Shown: piece after piece, positions 41,591-49,652 of the stretch | Numbering within the stretch: position 1 is the stretch's first letter | How the letters are laid out: each line of letters begins with the position of its first letter | Assembly (NCBI RefSeq): GCF_011927785.1 | Contig: NZ_JAATJK010000001.1 | Span: forward strand, 620,001-684,000 | DNA: 64,000 nt | Direction: 5' to 3' | Origin: Micromonospora profundi | GTDB taxonomy: Bacteria > Actinomycetota > Actinomycetes > Mycobacteriales > Micromonosporaceae | Made by a program: the position numbers and the translations under genes | The notes under the pieces: generated by a model | What the model was told of the DNA's origin: nothing | The model's database searches: none | What the model saw: only the letters and a program-made list of their open reading frames with translations

Positions 41591-42762
41591 TCCGTCAGCA
41601 CGCGGAAGGTCAGCCCCGCCCGGATCAGGCGGTCGAGCAGCGCGTCGCCCATCGCGCTGACCGGGGTGAGCTGGCCGGCGGCCGGCGGCAGGTCGTCGAG
41701 GGCCAGGCAGAGCGCGGACTCGGCGAGCATCTTCGCCGTCTCGTCGTAGCCCGGGTCGCCGCCCGCGACCTCGGTGACCACCCGCTGGCCGCCGCCGACG
41801 CCCACGAACCGGACCCGGAACCAGGACGTCGCCCGCTGCTGCGCTGTCGGCCCCTGCCCGGAGGCGAGCCGACCGAGCAGCCAGCGTCGGGTGGGTGGCA
41901 GCTTCACCAGGCCGACAAGCGCGCCGAGCCCCACAGCGCCGACCAGCACGGTCGGCAGCCGCTTCACGGCGGCGAAGTGCCGGTAGCGGAAGTCCGGGCC
42001 GTACTCGGGGCGAGCCGCCGCCGAGCGGCGGACCACCTGCGGGTCGATGGTGGGCAGCGGCACGGCCCAGATGCCCAGCTCCGCCGAACGGGCCACCCGG
42101 CCGGGTATCGCCCGGACCCGGCGGCCGGCCGGGCGTGGTTCGACGGCCCGGCGGGCGCGGGCCGCCCGGCTCGCCTCCCCGGTACGGGAGAACGCGGTGA
42201 GCGCGGAATGGTACGTGCCTGCGGAGAACCGCGCCCCGGCGCGTACGTAGCCGTCCACAGTGATCGGAACGTCGGCGGGCAACTGCTTGACGGTGAACCA
42301 GACGCCCAGGTCGTGCGGGATGGAGTCGAACCCGCAGGCGTGCACCAGTCGCGCGCCGGTGCGGTTCGCCTCGGCGTGGTGCCGGACGTACATCAGGTCG
42401 ACGAACTCCGGCTCGCCGGTGATGTCCAGGTAGTCGGTGCCGGCCCGGGCGCAGGCGGCGACCAGCGGCTCCCCGTGGTGGACGTACGGGCCGACGGTGC
42501 TGGCGACCACCCGGGCGCTCTGGGCGACCGCCCGCAGCGAGTCGGCGTCGGTCACGTCGGCGGTGAGCAGCGCCAGGTCGGCGAGTGCGGGGTCGATCGC
42601 GGCGAGCCGGTCGCGCACGGCGGCGAGGCGGTCCCGGTTGCGCCCGGCAAGCGCCCAGCGCAACCCGGGCGGCGCGTGCCGGGCGAGGTAATCGGCGGTC
42701 AGCCCGCCGGTGAAGCCGGTCGCGCCGAACAACACCACGTCGTACGTCCGCTCCCCAGCCAT
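41587..42762 (-). CDS. Saccharopine dehydrogenase-like / trans-acting enoyl reductase family protein
   Basis: 391 residues. The N-terminal Rossmann segment VVLFGATGFTGGLTADYL is followed by ALAGRNRDRLAAV and VASTVGPYVHHGEPLVAAC, a pattern shared by the saccharopine-dehydrogenase-NADP superfamily and the mycobacterial trans-acting enoyl reductase Rv2953. Known members reduce enoyl or keto groups on lipids. There is no signal peptide, and a weakly hydrophobic segment near residue 265 may associate with membrane. It ends inside repeat copy 4. The actual substrate is unknown. Confidence 0.78.
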   Translation of the reverse strand: MAGERTYDVVLFGATGFTGGLTADYLARHAPPGLRWALAGRNRDRLAAVRDRLAAIDPALADLALLTADVTDADSLRAVAQSARVVASTVGPYVHHGEPLVAACARAGTDYLDITGEPEFVDLMYVRHHAEANRTGARLVHACGFDSIPHDLGVWFTVKQLPADVPITVDGYVRAGARFSAGTYHSALTAFSRTGEASRAARARRAVEPRPAGRRVRAIPGRVARSAELGIWAVPLPTIDPQVVRRSAAARPEYGPDFRYRHFAAVKRLPTVLVGAVGLGALVGLVKLPPTRRWLLGRLASGQGPTAQQRATSWFRVRFVGVGGGQRVVTEVAGGDPGYDETAKMLAESALCLALDDLPPAAGQLTPVSAMGDALLDRLIRAGLTFRVLTE

Positions 42763-42811
42763 CCTGCGAGTCTGCCACCCGTCGACCCCACCCGCCGATC
42801 ACGAGGGCGGT

Positions 42812-43960
42812 TCACGGCGTGAACACGGCCCGGACGCAGCCGTCGGCGCGATCCCGGAACAGGGCGTACCCCTTCGGGCCGTCCTCCAGCGGCAGCTGGT
42901 GGGTGGCCAGGTGCTCGGTCCGCAGCTCGTCGCGGGCCATCCGGTGCAGCAGCATCGGCACGTCCCGCAGGTCGGGCCGGCCTGCCCCGCGCAGCGTGAG
43001 CCGCCTGTCGGTCACCGCACCCAGCGGGAACGCGTCGACGAACGCCTCCGCACCGCCGAGTACCACCACCACGCCGTCCTTGCGGCAGGCGTGCACGGCC
43101 TCGTGCAGCGCGTCCGGGCGGTCGGCGCCCCGCCCGGCGAGACGCTCGGTGACGGACCGCGCGGGCGGGGCGCCGACAGCCAGCACGCACACGTCCGCGC
43201 CGCGTCCACCGCTGCGGTCCCGCAACTCCGACGGGATGTCGGTACGGCGGTAGTCGAGCGGTTCCGCGCCGGAGTGCCGTTCGGCCATCCGGAGCCGTTC
43301 CTCGTGCCTGTCGACGACGACCACCCGGTCGGCGCCGCGCATCAACGCGGCGCGGGCGGTCAACTGGCCGACGGCACCGGCGCCCCAGACCGCCACCACG
43401 TCGCCGGGTCGCACATCGCCCAACTCGGCGGCCAGCCAGCCTGTCGGCGCGGCGTCGGCGGCGAACAGCGCCCGGTCGTCGCCCACCGCGTCCGGCACCC
43501 GGAACGCGCCCACGTCGGCGTACGGCACCCGGACGTACTCGGCGTGACCGCCGGCGAAGCCACCCGCCGCCGGGGGCCGGCCGAAGCAACCAGCGTCCGA
43601 GCGTCCCCAGCCGGGGTCGGCTGTCACCGGGTCGGTGCTGCCGTTGTCGCAGCAGGAATGCCGGCCCCGGCGGCAGTACCAGCAGCCGCCGCAGGCGACG
43701 CTCGCGCCGACCACGACACGATCGCCGACCCGGTGTCGCCGGACGGCCGGACCGGCCTCGACGACCTCACCCAGGAACTCGGTGCCGAGCACGTCACCGG
43801 CGCGCAGCAGCGGGTCCCGACCGGCCAGCAGCGGCAGGTCGGCACCACTTGTGGAGCTGCGCCGGACGCGGACGATGGCGTCCCGCTCGTTGCGCAGCTC
43901 CGGGTCGGGCACCTCGCGTACCGCCAGCTCGTCGGCGGCCACCCAGCACAGCGCCCTCAC
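42812..43960 (-). CDS. Zinc-containing alcohol dehydrogenase (MDR family)
   Basis: 382 residues of the medium-chain dehydrogenase family. The structural zinc cysteines are in SVACGGCWYCRRGRHSCC. The catalytic-zinc region VLGTEFLGEVVEAGPAV has Glu, but the usual GHE histidine is replaced by a threonine (GTE). The NAD loop is VWGAGAVGQLTA. It may oxidise alcohols, glutathione-formaldehyde adducts or formaldehyde. GTG 43960 overlaps the stop of the SRPBCC gene (GTGA), so the two are coupled. Confidence 0.85.
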   Translation of the reverse strand: MRALCWVAADELAVREVPDPELRNERDAIVRVRRSSTSGADLPLLAGRDPLLRAGDVLGTEFLGEVVEAGPAVRRHRVGDRVVVGASVACGGCWYCRRGRHSCCDNGSTDPVTADPGWGRSDAGCFGRPPAAGGFAGGHAEYVRVPYADVGAFRVPDAVGDDRALFAADAAPTGWLAAELGDVRPGDVVAVWGAGAVGQLTARAALMRGADRVVVVDRHEERLRMAERHSGAEPLDYRRTDIPSELRDRSGGRGADVCVLAVGAPPARSVTERLAGRGADRPDALHEAVHACRKDGVVVVLGGAEAFVDAFPLGAVTDRRLTLRGAGRPDLRDVPMLLHRMARDELRTEHLATHQLPLEDGPKGYALFRDRADGCVRAVFTP

Positions 43961-44397
43961 CCGGGGGCCTCGGGGCGGTCCAGCGCGGAGCGGTCCGCAC
44001 GCAGCACCTCACCGGCCTCGACCCGCTGTTTGACCTGGCGCAACGTCCGGCGGACAAGCAGTCGCGGGTCGTCGCCGACGAGGTGGGCGGCGAGGCCGAC
44101 AGTCGGGGCGGCGCCGGCCAGCGGGCGGGCGGCCAGCTCGGTGCCGCGGTCGCCGGGCGCCGGGCGCATCCGCACCTCGACAGCGCCGCCCAGGCGGCGC
44201 AGAGGCTCCGGCCACCGGCCGTCGGGAAGCACCTGCTCCGGCGGGCGGTCCACCGTCACCACCTCCCACCGCGCGGCCGCTGTGGGGTCGCCGTCCGCAC
44301 CGGGTCGGCGACGCCACCGGGGTACGCGCACCAGCCGTCGCGCCCTGGCCAGCGCGGCGCGGGTCAGGGCGGATCCCGTGCGTGTCAGGCGTCCCAT
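43957..44397 (-). CDS. SRPBCC-fold protein (cyclase/dehydrase-like)
   Basis: 146 residues. Text such as RWEVVTVDRPPEQVLP, GAVEVRMRPAPGDRGTEL and TLRQVKQRVEAGEVLRAD matches the SRPBCC/COQ10-like ligand-binding family found beside alcohol dehydrogenases in actinobacteria. It probably binds a hydrophobic ligand. The Arg-rich start region is short, so ATG 44397 is favoured. The stop overlaps the dehydrogenase start. Confidence 0.65.
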   Translation of the reverse strand: MGRLTRTGSALTRAALARARRLVRVPRWRRRPGADGDPTAAARWEVVTVDRPPEQVLPDGRWPEPLRRLGGAVEVRMRPAPGDRGTELAARPLAGAAPTVGLAAHLVGDDPRLLVRRTLRQVKQRVEAGEVLRADRSALDRPEAPG

Positions 44398-44542
44398 CCG
44401 TCCCTTCCGTCCTGCCGGATCCACGTCCCCCGATCGTCGGTCGGCACCGGGTGAAGCGGGCTCGCCCGGAAGGGGTGAACCGTCGCGGGTCGGGTAACCG
44501 CAGCCGACCAGGGGTGGGACGCGTCGGTGGGGGTGGGGCCGG

Positions 44543-47491
44543 GTGCCGGAACAGCGTGATCGCGTGCGGGTGGGCACGGCACCGGGGTTGCCCGGAGAAC
44601 CGCCGCTGCTGGCGTCCCGGCTGACCCCTGCCGTGCCGCCCGAGCCGGTGGTGGCCCGGCCCCGCCTGCTGCGCCGGCTCGACGAGGGCAGCGCCGGACC
44701 GGTCACCCTGGTCACCGCGCCCGCCGGCTGGGGCAAGACCACACTGCTGGCAACCTGGGTACGCCTCGCCGCCGCCACGCCCGAGGCGGGCTCCGCGCCG
44801 GACGTCGGCGTCGGGCAGGCGGTGGCCCCCGGGCCGGCGCCGGCGTGGGTCTCGGTGGAGGCGGGTGACGACGGCGACCGGCTGTGGGCGTACCTGGCGG
44901 CGGCGCTGCGGACCGCGACCGGGGCGGCGGACGACAACCCGGTGGCGCCGCTGCCCGCCGGCCCACCGCGCCCCGACCAGCTGGAACTGCTCGCCGCCGG
45001 GCTGGCCGCCCTGGAACGCCCGGTGCTGCTGGTCCTGGACGACCTGCACCGGGTCGCCGATCCGGCGGCGTTGACCGGGCTGGAGTTCCTGCTGCGCCAC
45101 TGCGAGGGGCGGCTGCACCTGGTGGTCGGTGCGAGGGCAGGGCTGCCGCTTGCCGTGCACCGGTTGCGCCTCGCCGGTGAGCTGACCGAGATCGGTCCGG
45201 ACGAGTTGGCCTTCACCGACGACGAGGTGGCCGACCTGCTCACCGCCCACGGCGCACCGCTGCCCGCCACTGCGGTACGCAGGCTGCGGACCCGTACCGG
45301 CGGCTGGCCTGCGGCGCTGCGGATCGCCGCGCTGGCGTTGCGGGGGAGGCCCGACCCCGAGCGCTGGGTGGGGCAGTTCGGCGGTGACCAGCCGGAGATC
45401 GCCGGTTACCTGCGCGAGGAGGTGTTGGCCGCCGTCGACCCGGCCGATCGGGACCTGCTGCGCCGTACCGCCCTCGCCGAGACGGTCTGCGCCGACCTGG
45501 CCGAGGCGCTCACCGGTCGCGCCGACGCCGGGCAGGCGTTGGCCGACCTGGCCGAGGTCGGTGGTCTCCTGCGCCGGGAGGACAGCCGCCCGCCGTGGTA
45601 CCGCTGCGATCCGCTGCTCGCCGACCTGCTCCGCGCCGAGCTGGCCCGGCTGCCCGGCGACGAGCTGCGGGAACTGCACGAGCGGGCGGCCGACTGGTAC
45701 GCCGGGGACGGGCGCCCGGCCGACGGCCTGCGGCACGCCCTCGCTGCCGGCCGGTGGGACCTGGCCGGGGACCTGTTCGTCGCGCACTGGCCGGAGCTGA
45801 CCCGGTACGACGACGAACCGGTCAGCGGCCCGACGCCCCCGTCCCCGCCACCGGACGTGCTGCGCGCCGATCCGGAGGTGGCACTGGCCTGCGCCGCCGA
45901 GCGGGCGTACGTCGGCGACCTGCCCGCAGCCAGCGGCCACCTGCGCGACGCCGCCGCGTACGCCGATGCCCTGCCGGTGCCGCGCCGGGACCGGTTCCTG
46001 CGGATGGCGACAGCCCTGGAGTTGACAGTTGCCCGGCTCGCCGGTGACCGGGCCGAAGTCCGCGCCTCCGCCGCCCGGCTGCTGCGCACGCGTCCGGCCG
46101 CAAGCACGCCGACCGGTGTCGCGCCAGCCACGTCGGAGCCGGCCACTTCCGCGCCGGCCACGAGCACATCGCCCGGCATCGCGCCGGCCGCGTCCGCGCC
46201 GGCCGGGCCCGTGTCACCCGGGTCGGGGTCAACCGGCCTCGCCTCGGGCCGGCCGGCGGCCCACCCGCCCAGCACCGACGACGCCGACCTGCGGGCGTTC
46301 ACCGGTACGGCGTTGGGGCTCGTCGAACTGGCCTGCGGCGCGCTGCCCGCCGGGCGGTTCGTCCGGGCGCGGGAGGCGGCACGGGAGGCGGGCCGACCCC
46401 GCACCGAACTGGTCGGTGCCAGCCGCTCCGCGCTGCTGCTCGCGGTGCGCGGCGATCTGCACGCGGCGGAGCGGGCGGCCCGCGACGCCCTCGGCATGCC
46501 GCCGTGCCGGGGCTGGTCCTGCCGGCTCGACTGCTCCTACGCGTACCTGGCGTTGGCGGTGGTGGCGCTGCACCGTGACCAGCCCGAGGAAGCCGGCGCG
46601 AACCTCGCGCTCGCCGCCCAGGCCACCGGACCGGTCGGCACCGTCGAGGCGGGCTCCGGGTCGTCCAGCACGGCCGGTGAACCGGTCGCGGCGGCCCTCG
46701 CCGCGTGGTGCGGGGCGCACCTGCACCGCGACGCCGGTGATCCGGCGACCGGCCAGCGGATGCTCGTCCGGGCCCGCGAGTCGCTGCCCGACGAGCCCAG
46801 CGCCGCCGAGCTGTCGGGTCTGCTGCGGGCCGCGGAGGCCGAGATCCGCGCCTGGCGGGGCGACCTGGACGGCGCCCGGACCCTGCTGGCCGACGCCACC
46901 GCCGACGCCGCCACCCCGGCGCTCGCCGTGGCCCTGGCCCGGGTCCAGCTGCGCGCCGGTGACCCCGCCGCCGCCGGGCGGACCCTGCCGGACTGGCAGG
47001 CGCCGCCCGCCGACGCCTGGCCCCTGCCGGTACGCCTGGACGCCGGCCTACTGGACGCGGTGCTGGCCGACCGGAGCGGGGACGTACGCCGGGTCGGCCG
47101 CACCCTGGAGCAGGTGCTGGACCTGGCCGGTGCGCAGGGCTGCCGTCGGGTCTTCACGCGCGCCGACCCGTCGGTGCGGGACCTGCTGGCCGCGCACCTG
47201 GACGCCGGCACCGCGCATTTCCCGCTGGTCAGCGACCTGGTGCGCCAGGTCGAGCAGAGCGCGACCCCGCCGTCGGCAGAGCCGGCCCGATCGCTCGACG
47301 AGCCGCTCACCGAGCGGGAGCTGACCATCCTGCGCTACCTGCAGAGCATCCTGTCCAATGTGGAGATCGCCGCCGAGCTGTCGCTATCGGTAAACACTGT
47401 GAAGACCCACGTCCGCAACATCTACCGCAAGCTCGGCGCGACCCGCCGGCGTGAGGCGGTCCGGCGGGCGCGCGAGCTGCGCCTGATCTGA
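44543..47491 (+). CDS. Large ATP-binding LuxR-family regulator (LAL/MalT type)
   Basis: 982 residues: an N-terminal STAND-type ATPase with Walker A APAGWGKTT near residue 60 and a Walker B-like LLVLDDLHRV, a long middle of helical TPR-like repeats, and a C-terminal LuxR HTH (LTERELTILRYLQSILSN, LSVNTVKTHVRNIYRKLGAT). A Thr/Ala/Pro-rich stretch near 520-560 is probably a linker. LAL proteins activate catabolic or antibiotic genes after ATP and ligand binding. GTG 44543 is the first in-frame start with a G-rich upstream. Its target may be the divergent SRPBCC/dehydrogenase operon or genes elsewhere. Confidence 0.88.
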   Translation: MPEQRDRVRVGTAPGLPGEPPLLASRLTPAVPPEPVVARPRLLRRLDEGSAGPVTLVTAPAGWGKTTLLATWVRLAAATPEAGSAPDVGVGQAVAPGPAPAWVSVEAGDDGDRLWAYLAAALRTATGAADDNPVAPLPAGPPRPDQLELLAAGLAALERPVLLVLDDLHRVADPAALTGLEFLLRHCEGRLHLVVGARAGLPLAVHRLRLAGELTEIGPDELAFTDDEVADLLTAHGAPLPATAVRRLRTRTGGWPAALRIAALALRGRPDPERWVGQFGGDQPEIAGYLREEVLAAVDPADRDLLRRTALAETVCADLAEALTGRADAGQALADLAEVGGLLRREDSRPPWYRCDPLLADLLRAELARLPGDELRELHERAADWYAGDGRPADGLRHALAAGRWDLAGDLFVAHWPELTRYDDEPVSGPTPPSPPPDVLRADPEVALACAAERAYVGDLPAASGHLRDAAAYADALPVPRRDRFLRMATALELTVARLAGDRAEVRASAARLLRTRPAASTPTGVAPATSEPATSAPATSTSPGIAPAASAPAGPVSPGSGSTGLASGRPAAHPPSTDDADLRAFTGTALGLVELACGALPAGRFVRAREAAREAGRPRTELVGASRSALLLAVRGDLHAAERAARDALGMPPCRGWSCRLDCSYAYLALAVVALHRDQPEEAGANLALAAQATGPVGTVEAGSGSSSTAGEPVAAALAAWCGAHLHRDAGDPATGQRMLVRARESLPDEPSAAELSGLLRAAEAEIRAWRGDLDGARTLLADATADAATPALAVALARVQLRAGDPAAAGRTLPDWQAPPADAWPLPVRLDAGLLDAVLADRSGDVRRVGRTLEQVLDLAGAQGCRRVFTRADPSVRDLLAAHLDAGTAHFPLVSDLVRQVEQSATPPSAEPARSLDEPLTERELTILRYLQSILSNVEIAAELSLSVNTVKTHVRNIYRKLGATRRREAVRRARELRLI

Positions 47492-47523
47492 GCGGCGGTG
47501 AGCCCCTCGAATCAGGCGACGGG

Positions 47524-48072
47524 TCAGGCGTTGGCGGCGGCGTCCACGGCGGCCAGCAGGTCGGGCAGGTCGAACCCGCCCTCGTGCCGGACGTCGTTGA
47601 TGTACAGGGTGGGCGTGCCGTTCACCCCGCTGCGGATTCCGCCCACGAAGTCCCGGCGCACCCGGTCGGCGTACACCCCGCGCTCGACCTCGTCGTTCAC
47701 CTCGTCCGGCGGCAGCCCGAGCTGCTCAACGCCGAGCGACAGGTGCACCGGGTCCAGTTGGTCCTGGTGCTCGTACAGCCAGTCGTGCATCTCCCAGAAC
47801 TTGCCCCGGCTGGCGGCGGCCTCGGCCGTCTCGGCGGCACGTTCGGCGTACGGGTGCACGTTGGCGATCGGGAAGTAGCGGTAGATGAGCCGTACCGTGT
47901 CGGAGCGCTGGCGCAGCAACTCGTGCAGGTTCGGGTACGCGGCACCGCAGAACGGGCACTGGAAGTCGCCGTACTCGATGATGGTCACCGCGGCGTTCGA
48001 CGGCCCGCGGACATGGTCCTCGACGGTGACCGGCTCCCGCAGTCGGGCGGTCACCTGAAATGGCGTGGTCAT
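47524..48072 (-). CDS. DsbA-family thiol oxidoreductase, cytoplasmic type
   Basis: 182 residues. Thioredoxin-like fold with active site EYGDFQCPFCGAAYPN and a cis-Pro segment NGTPTLYINDVRH, typical of the DsbA/FrnE-like Thioredoxin_4 proteins. No signal peptide is present, so the role is cytoplasmic thiol exchange. ATG 48072 overlaps the stop of the peroxiredoxin gene (ATGA), so it may regenerate the peroxiredoxin. This partnership is inference. Confidence 0.85.
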   Translation of the reverse strand: MTTPFQVTARLREPVTVEDHVRGPSNAAVTIIEYGDFQCPFCGAAYPNLHELLRQRSDTVRLIYRYFPIANVHPYAERAAETAEAAASRGKFWEMHDWLYEHQDQLDPVHLSLGVEQLGLPPDEVNDEVERGVYADRVRRDFVGGIRSGVNGTPTLYINDVRHEGGFDLPDLLAAVDAAANA

Positions 48073-48566
48073 CCGGCCACCACCTTCCGGTCGACGGCGA
48101 TCCGCTCCAGGGCGTCGAGGATCCCGTCGGCGCCTGGGTTGACATCGGGTGAGGACAGGTAGCTCCAGGCGACGGTGCCGGTCGGGTCCAGCACCACGAG
48201 CGCCCGTGCCGCAACGCCCCGCGAGGTGTACGCGCCGTACCGGCGGGCCACCTCGCCCTTCGGTTCGAAGTCGGCGAGCAGCGCAAACGTGATGCCCTGG
48301 CTCTCGGCGAAGGCCCGGTGCGACCAGATGCTGTCCACCGAGATGCCGAGCACGACAGCCTGAAACTGGTCGAACATCGGTCCCGCCGCCTGGTAGAGCG
48401 ACATCTGGTCGCCGCAGACCGGGCTCCAGTCGGCGGGATAGAAGGCGAGGACGACGGGTCGACCCCGGAACTGCTCGGGCCCGATCTGGTGCCCGTCCGG
48501 AGTGCTCGCCAGGGTGAAACCGGGCGCGGGGCGTCCCGGCTGGATCAGCCCGTTGGGATCACTCAT
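48069..48566 (-). CDS. Peroxiredoxin (AhpC/TSA family)
   Basis: 165 residues. The redoxin motif VLAFYPADWSPVCGDQMSLY carries the peroxidatic cysteine, and the supporting conserved Arg falls in the SPKGEVARRYG-like text (EPKGEVARRYGAYTSRG). No second resolving cysteine was found, so it is probably a 1-Cys type or uses a partner such as the coupled DsbA-like protein. ATG 48566 (MSDPNGLI) is chosen over the upstream start at 48605. It detoxifies peroxides in the cytoplasm. Confidence 0.88.
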   Translation of the reverse strand: MSDPNGLIQPGRPAPGFTLASTPDGHQIGPEQFRGRPVVLAFYPADWSPVCGDQMSLYQAAGPMFDQFQAVVLGISVDSIWSHRAFAESQGITFALLADFEPKGEVARRYGAYTSRGVAARALVVLDPTGTVAWSYLSSPDVNPGADGILDALERIAVDRKVVAG

Positions 48567-48629
48567 GTCCCCAGCCTGCTTCCCGGGCGGGTGAGGTGGG
48601 CTCACCCGCCCGGGGTGGTTCCGCGTTCG

Positions 48630-49316
48630 TCAGCGCAGGACCGGGGCGACAGCGATGTGGTTCTGGACCTCCCGGATGCCCGGCGCGGACCAGGCCACCT
48701 GCTCCACCTCGGCGCGTTCGGGCATGGAGTGCACAAGCCCGGTGAGTACGACTGTGTCGCCGTGTACCCGGACGCTTATCCGTTCGGCCGCGGTGGCCTC
48801 GGCGCGGGCGAGCGCGTCGACGATCCGTTCGGCCAGGTTCGCGCTGTCCAGCGGGGCGACCGGTCGGACGCTGATGCCGTTGCTGACCCCGCGTACGCCT
48901 GTCAGCCGGCAGACGGCCCGTTCGGCGGCCCGGCGCTGGTACTCCCACTCGACCTCGCCGTGCAGCGTCACCCAGCCGGCCGACACGGTGACCTGGAGCT
49001 TCTCGATGGGCACGAACGCGTCCCACTCCAGCGCGTTGCCGGCGGCGGCCGCCAGGTCGGGGTCGGCGCGCTCGGCGCTGCCGGGAAGCCGCACGGCCAG
49101 GTCGTTGGCGACGGCCCGGACCTGGACCACGCGGTGCGCGGCCCGCTCGGCGGCCCACTTCTTGGCGTAGCTGTCCACCCGCCCGGTCAGCGTGACGACG
49201 CCCTCGTCGACTGTCACGCCGATCTCGTGCGGCTGCACCCGGGGTTCCCAGGTCAATTCGTCGAGTACGGCGGACTGGATGTCCTGGTCGGTGCGGCTGA
49301 TCGTCGCGACGGCCAT
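48630..49316 (-). CDS. Triple BON-domain protein
   Basis: 228 residues with three consecutive BON domains: about 1-80 (VTVDEGVVTLTGRVDSYAKK), 80-150 (VTVSAGWVTLHGEVEWEYQR) and 150-228 (VRVHGDTVVLTGLVHSMPER). BON domains bind phospholipid or link envelope structures in osmotic or stress contexts. No signal peptide is seen, so it is probably cytoplasmic or membrane-peripheral. ATG 49316 has GGAGGAGG just upstream; the very long upstream frame is a shadow of the xyloglucanase on the other strand. Confidence 0.85.
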   Translation of the reverse strand: MAVATISRTDQDIQSAVLDELTWEPRVQPHEIGVTVDEGVVTLTGRVDSYAKKWAAERAAHRVVQVRAVANDLAVRLPGSAERADPDLAAAAGNALEWDAFVPIEKLQVTVSAGWVTLHGEVEWEYQRRAAERAVCRLTGVRGVSNGISVRPVAPLDSANLAERIVDALARAEATAAERISVRVHGDTVVLTGLVHSMPERAEVEQVAWSAPGIREVQNHIAVAPVLR

Positions 49317-49652
49317 CGGCCCTCCTCCGCTGGGTTGACTGGCGGACCGGGGTCGCGGCCGGAGCCGCAGGTCCGCCGGGGTCCGATCCTGCCGGCGGCA
49401 CGGGTGAGCCGTCCTCATCCGATTCAGGTGACCGCCTCTTTCACAAGCTACGAACATCGATGGTGGGAGCGCTTCCATGGCGGCGCGGAATCGGTTAAGG
49501 TAAGCGCGTTCCTCGATCGCGCAGAGCCGTCGCGTCGGGTGGTTGGAGCCAGGGCAGCTCCGGCCCGTCCCAGCGTCGTGCCCGTCCCCCGGGCCACGGC
49601 GTGACCACTCGTCGATCCCGTCCCCCGGGCGTCCCTGCCGAGAGGAACAAGC
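49317..49652. other. 336-nt divergent intergenic region
   Basis: Separates the BON gene and the xyloglucanase gene. It holds the CebR-like box at 49464, a weak promoter for the xyloglucanase, and the RBS of the BON gene. No open frame with coding character was seen. Confidence 0.6.
49464..49477 (+). promoter_or_regulatory. CebR-like operator upstream of the xyloglucanase
   Basis: TGGGAGCGCTTCCA differs by one base from the 14-bp CebR box TGGGAGCGCTCCCA known from Streptomyces. It lies 176 nt before the GTG start, overlapping a weak -35 (TTCCAT 49473-49478) that pairs with TAAGGT at 49496-49501 over a 17-nt spacer. Repression lifted by cello-oligosaccharides is predicted. Confidence 0.75.
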
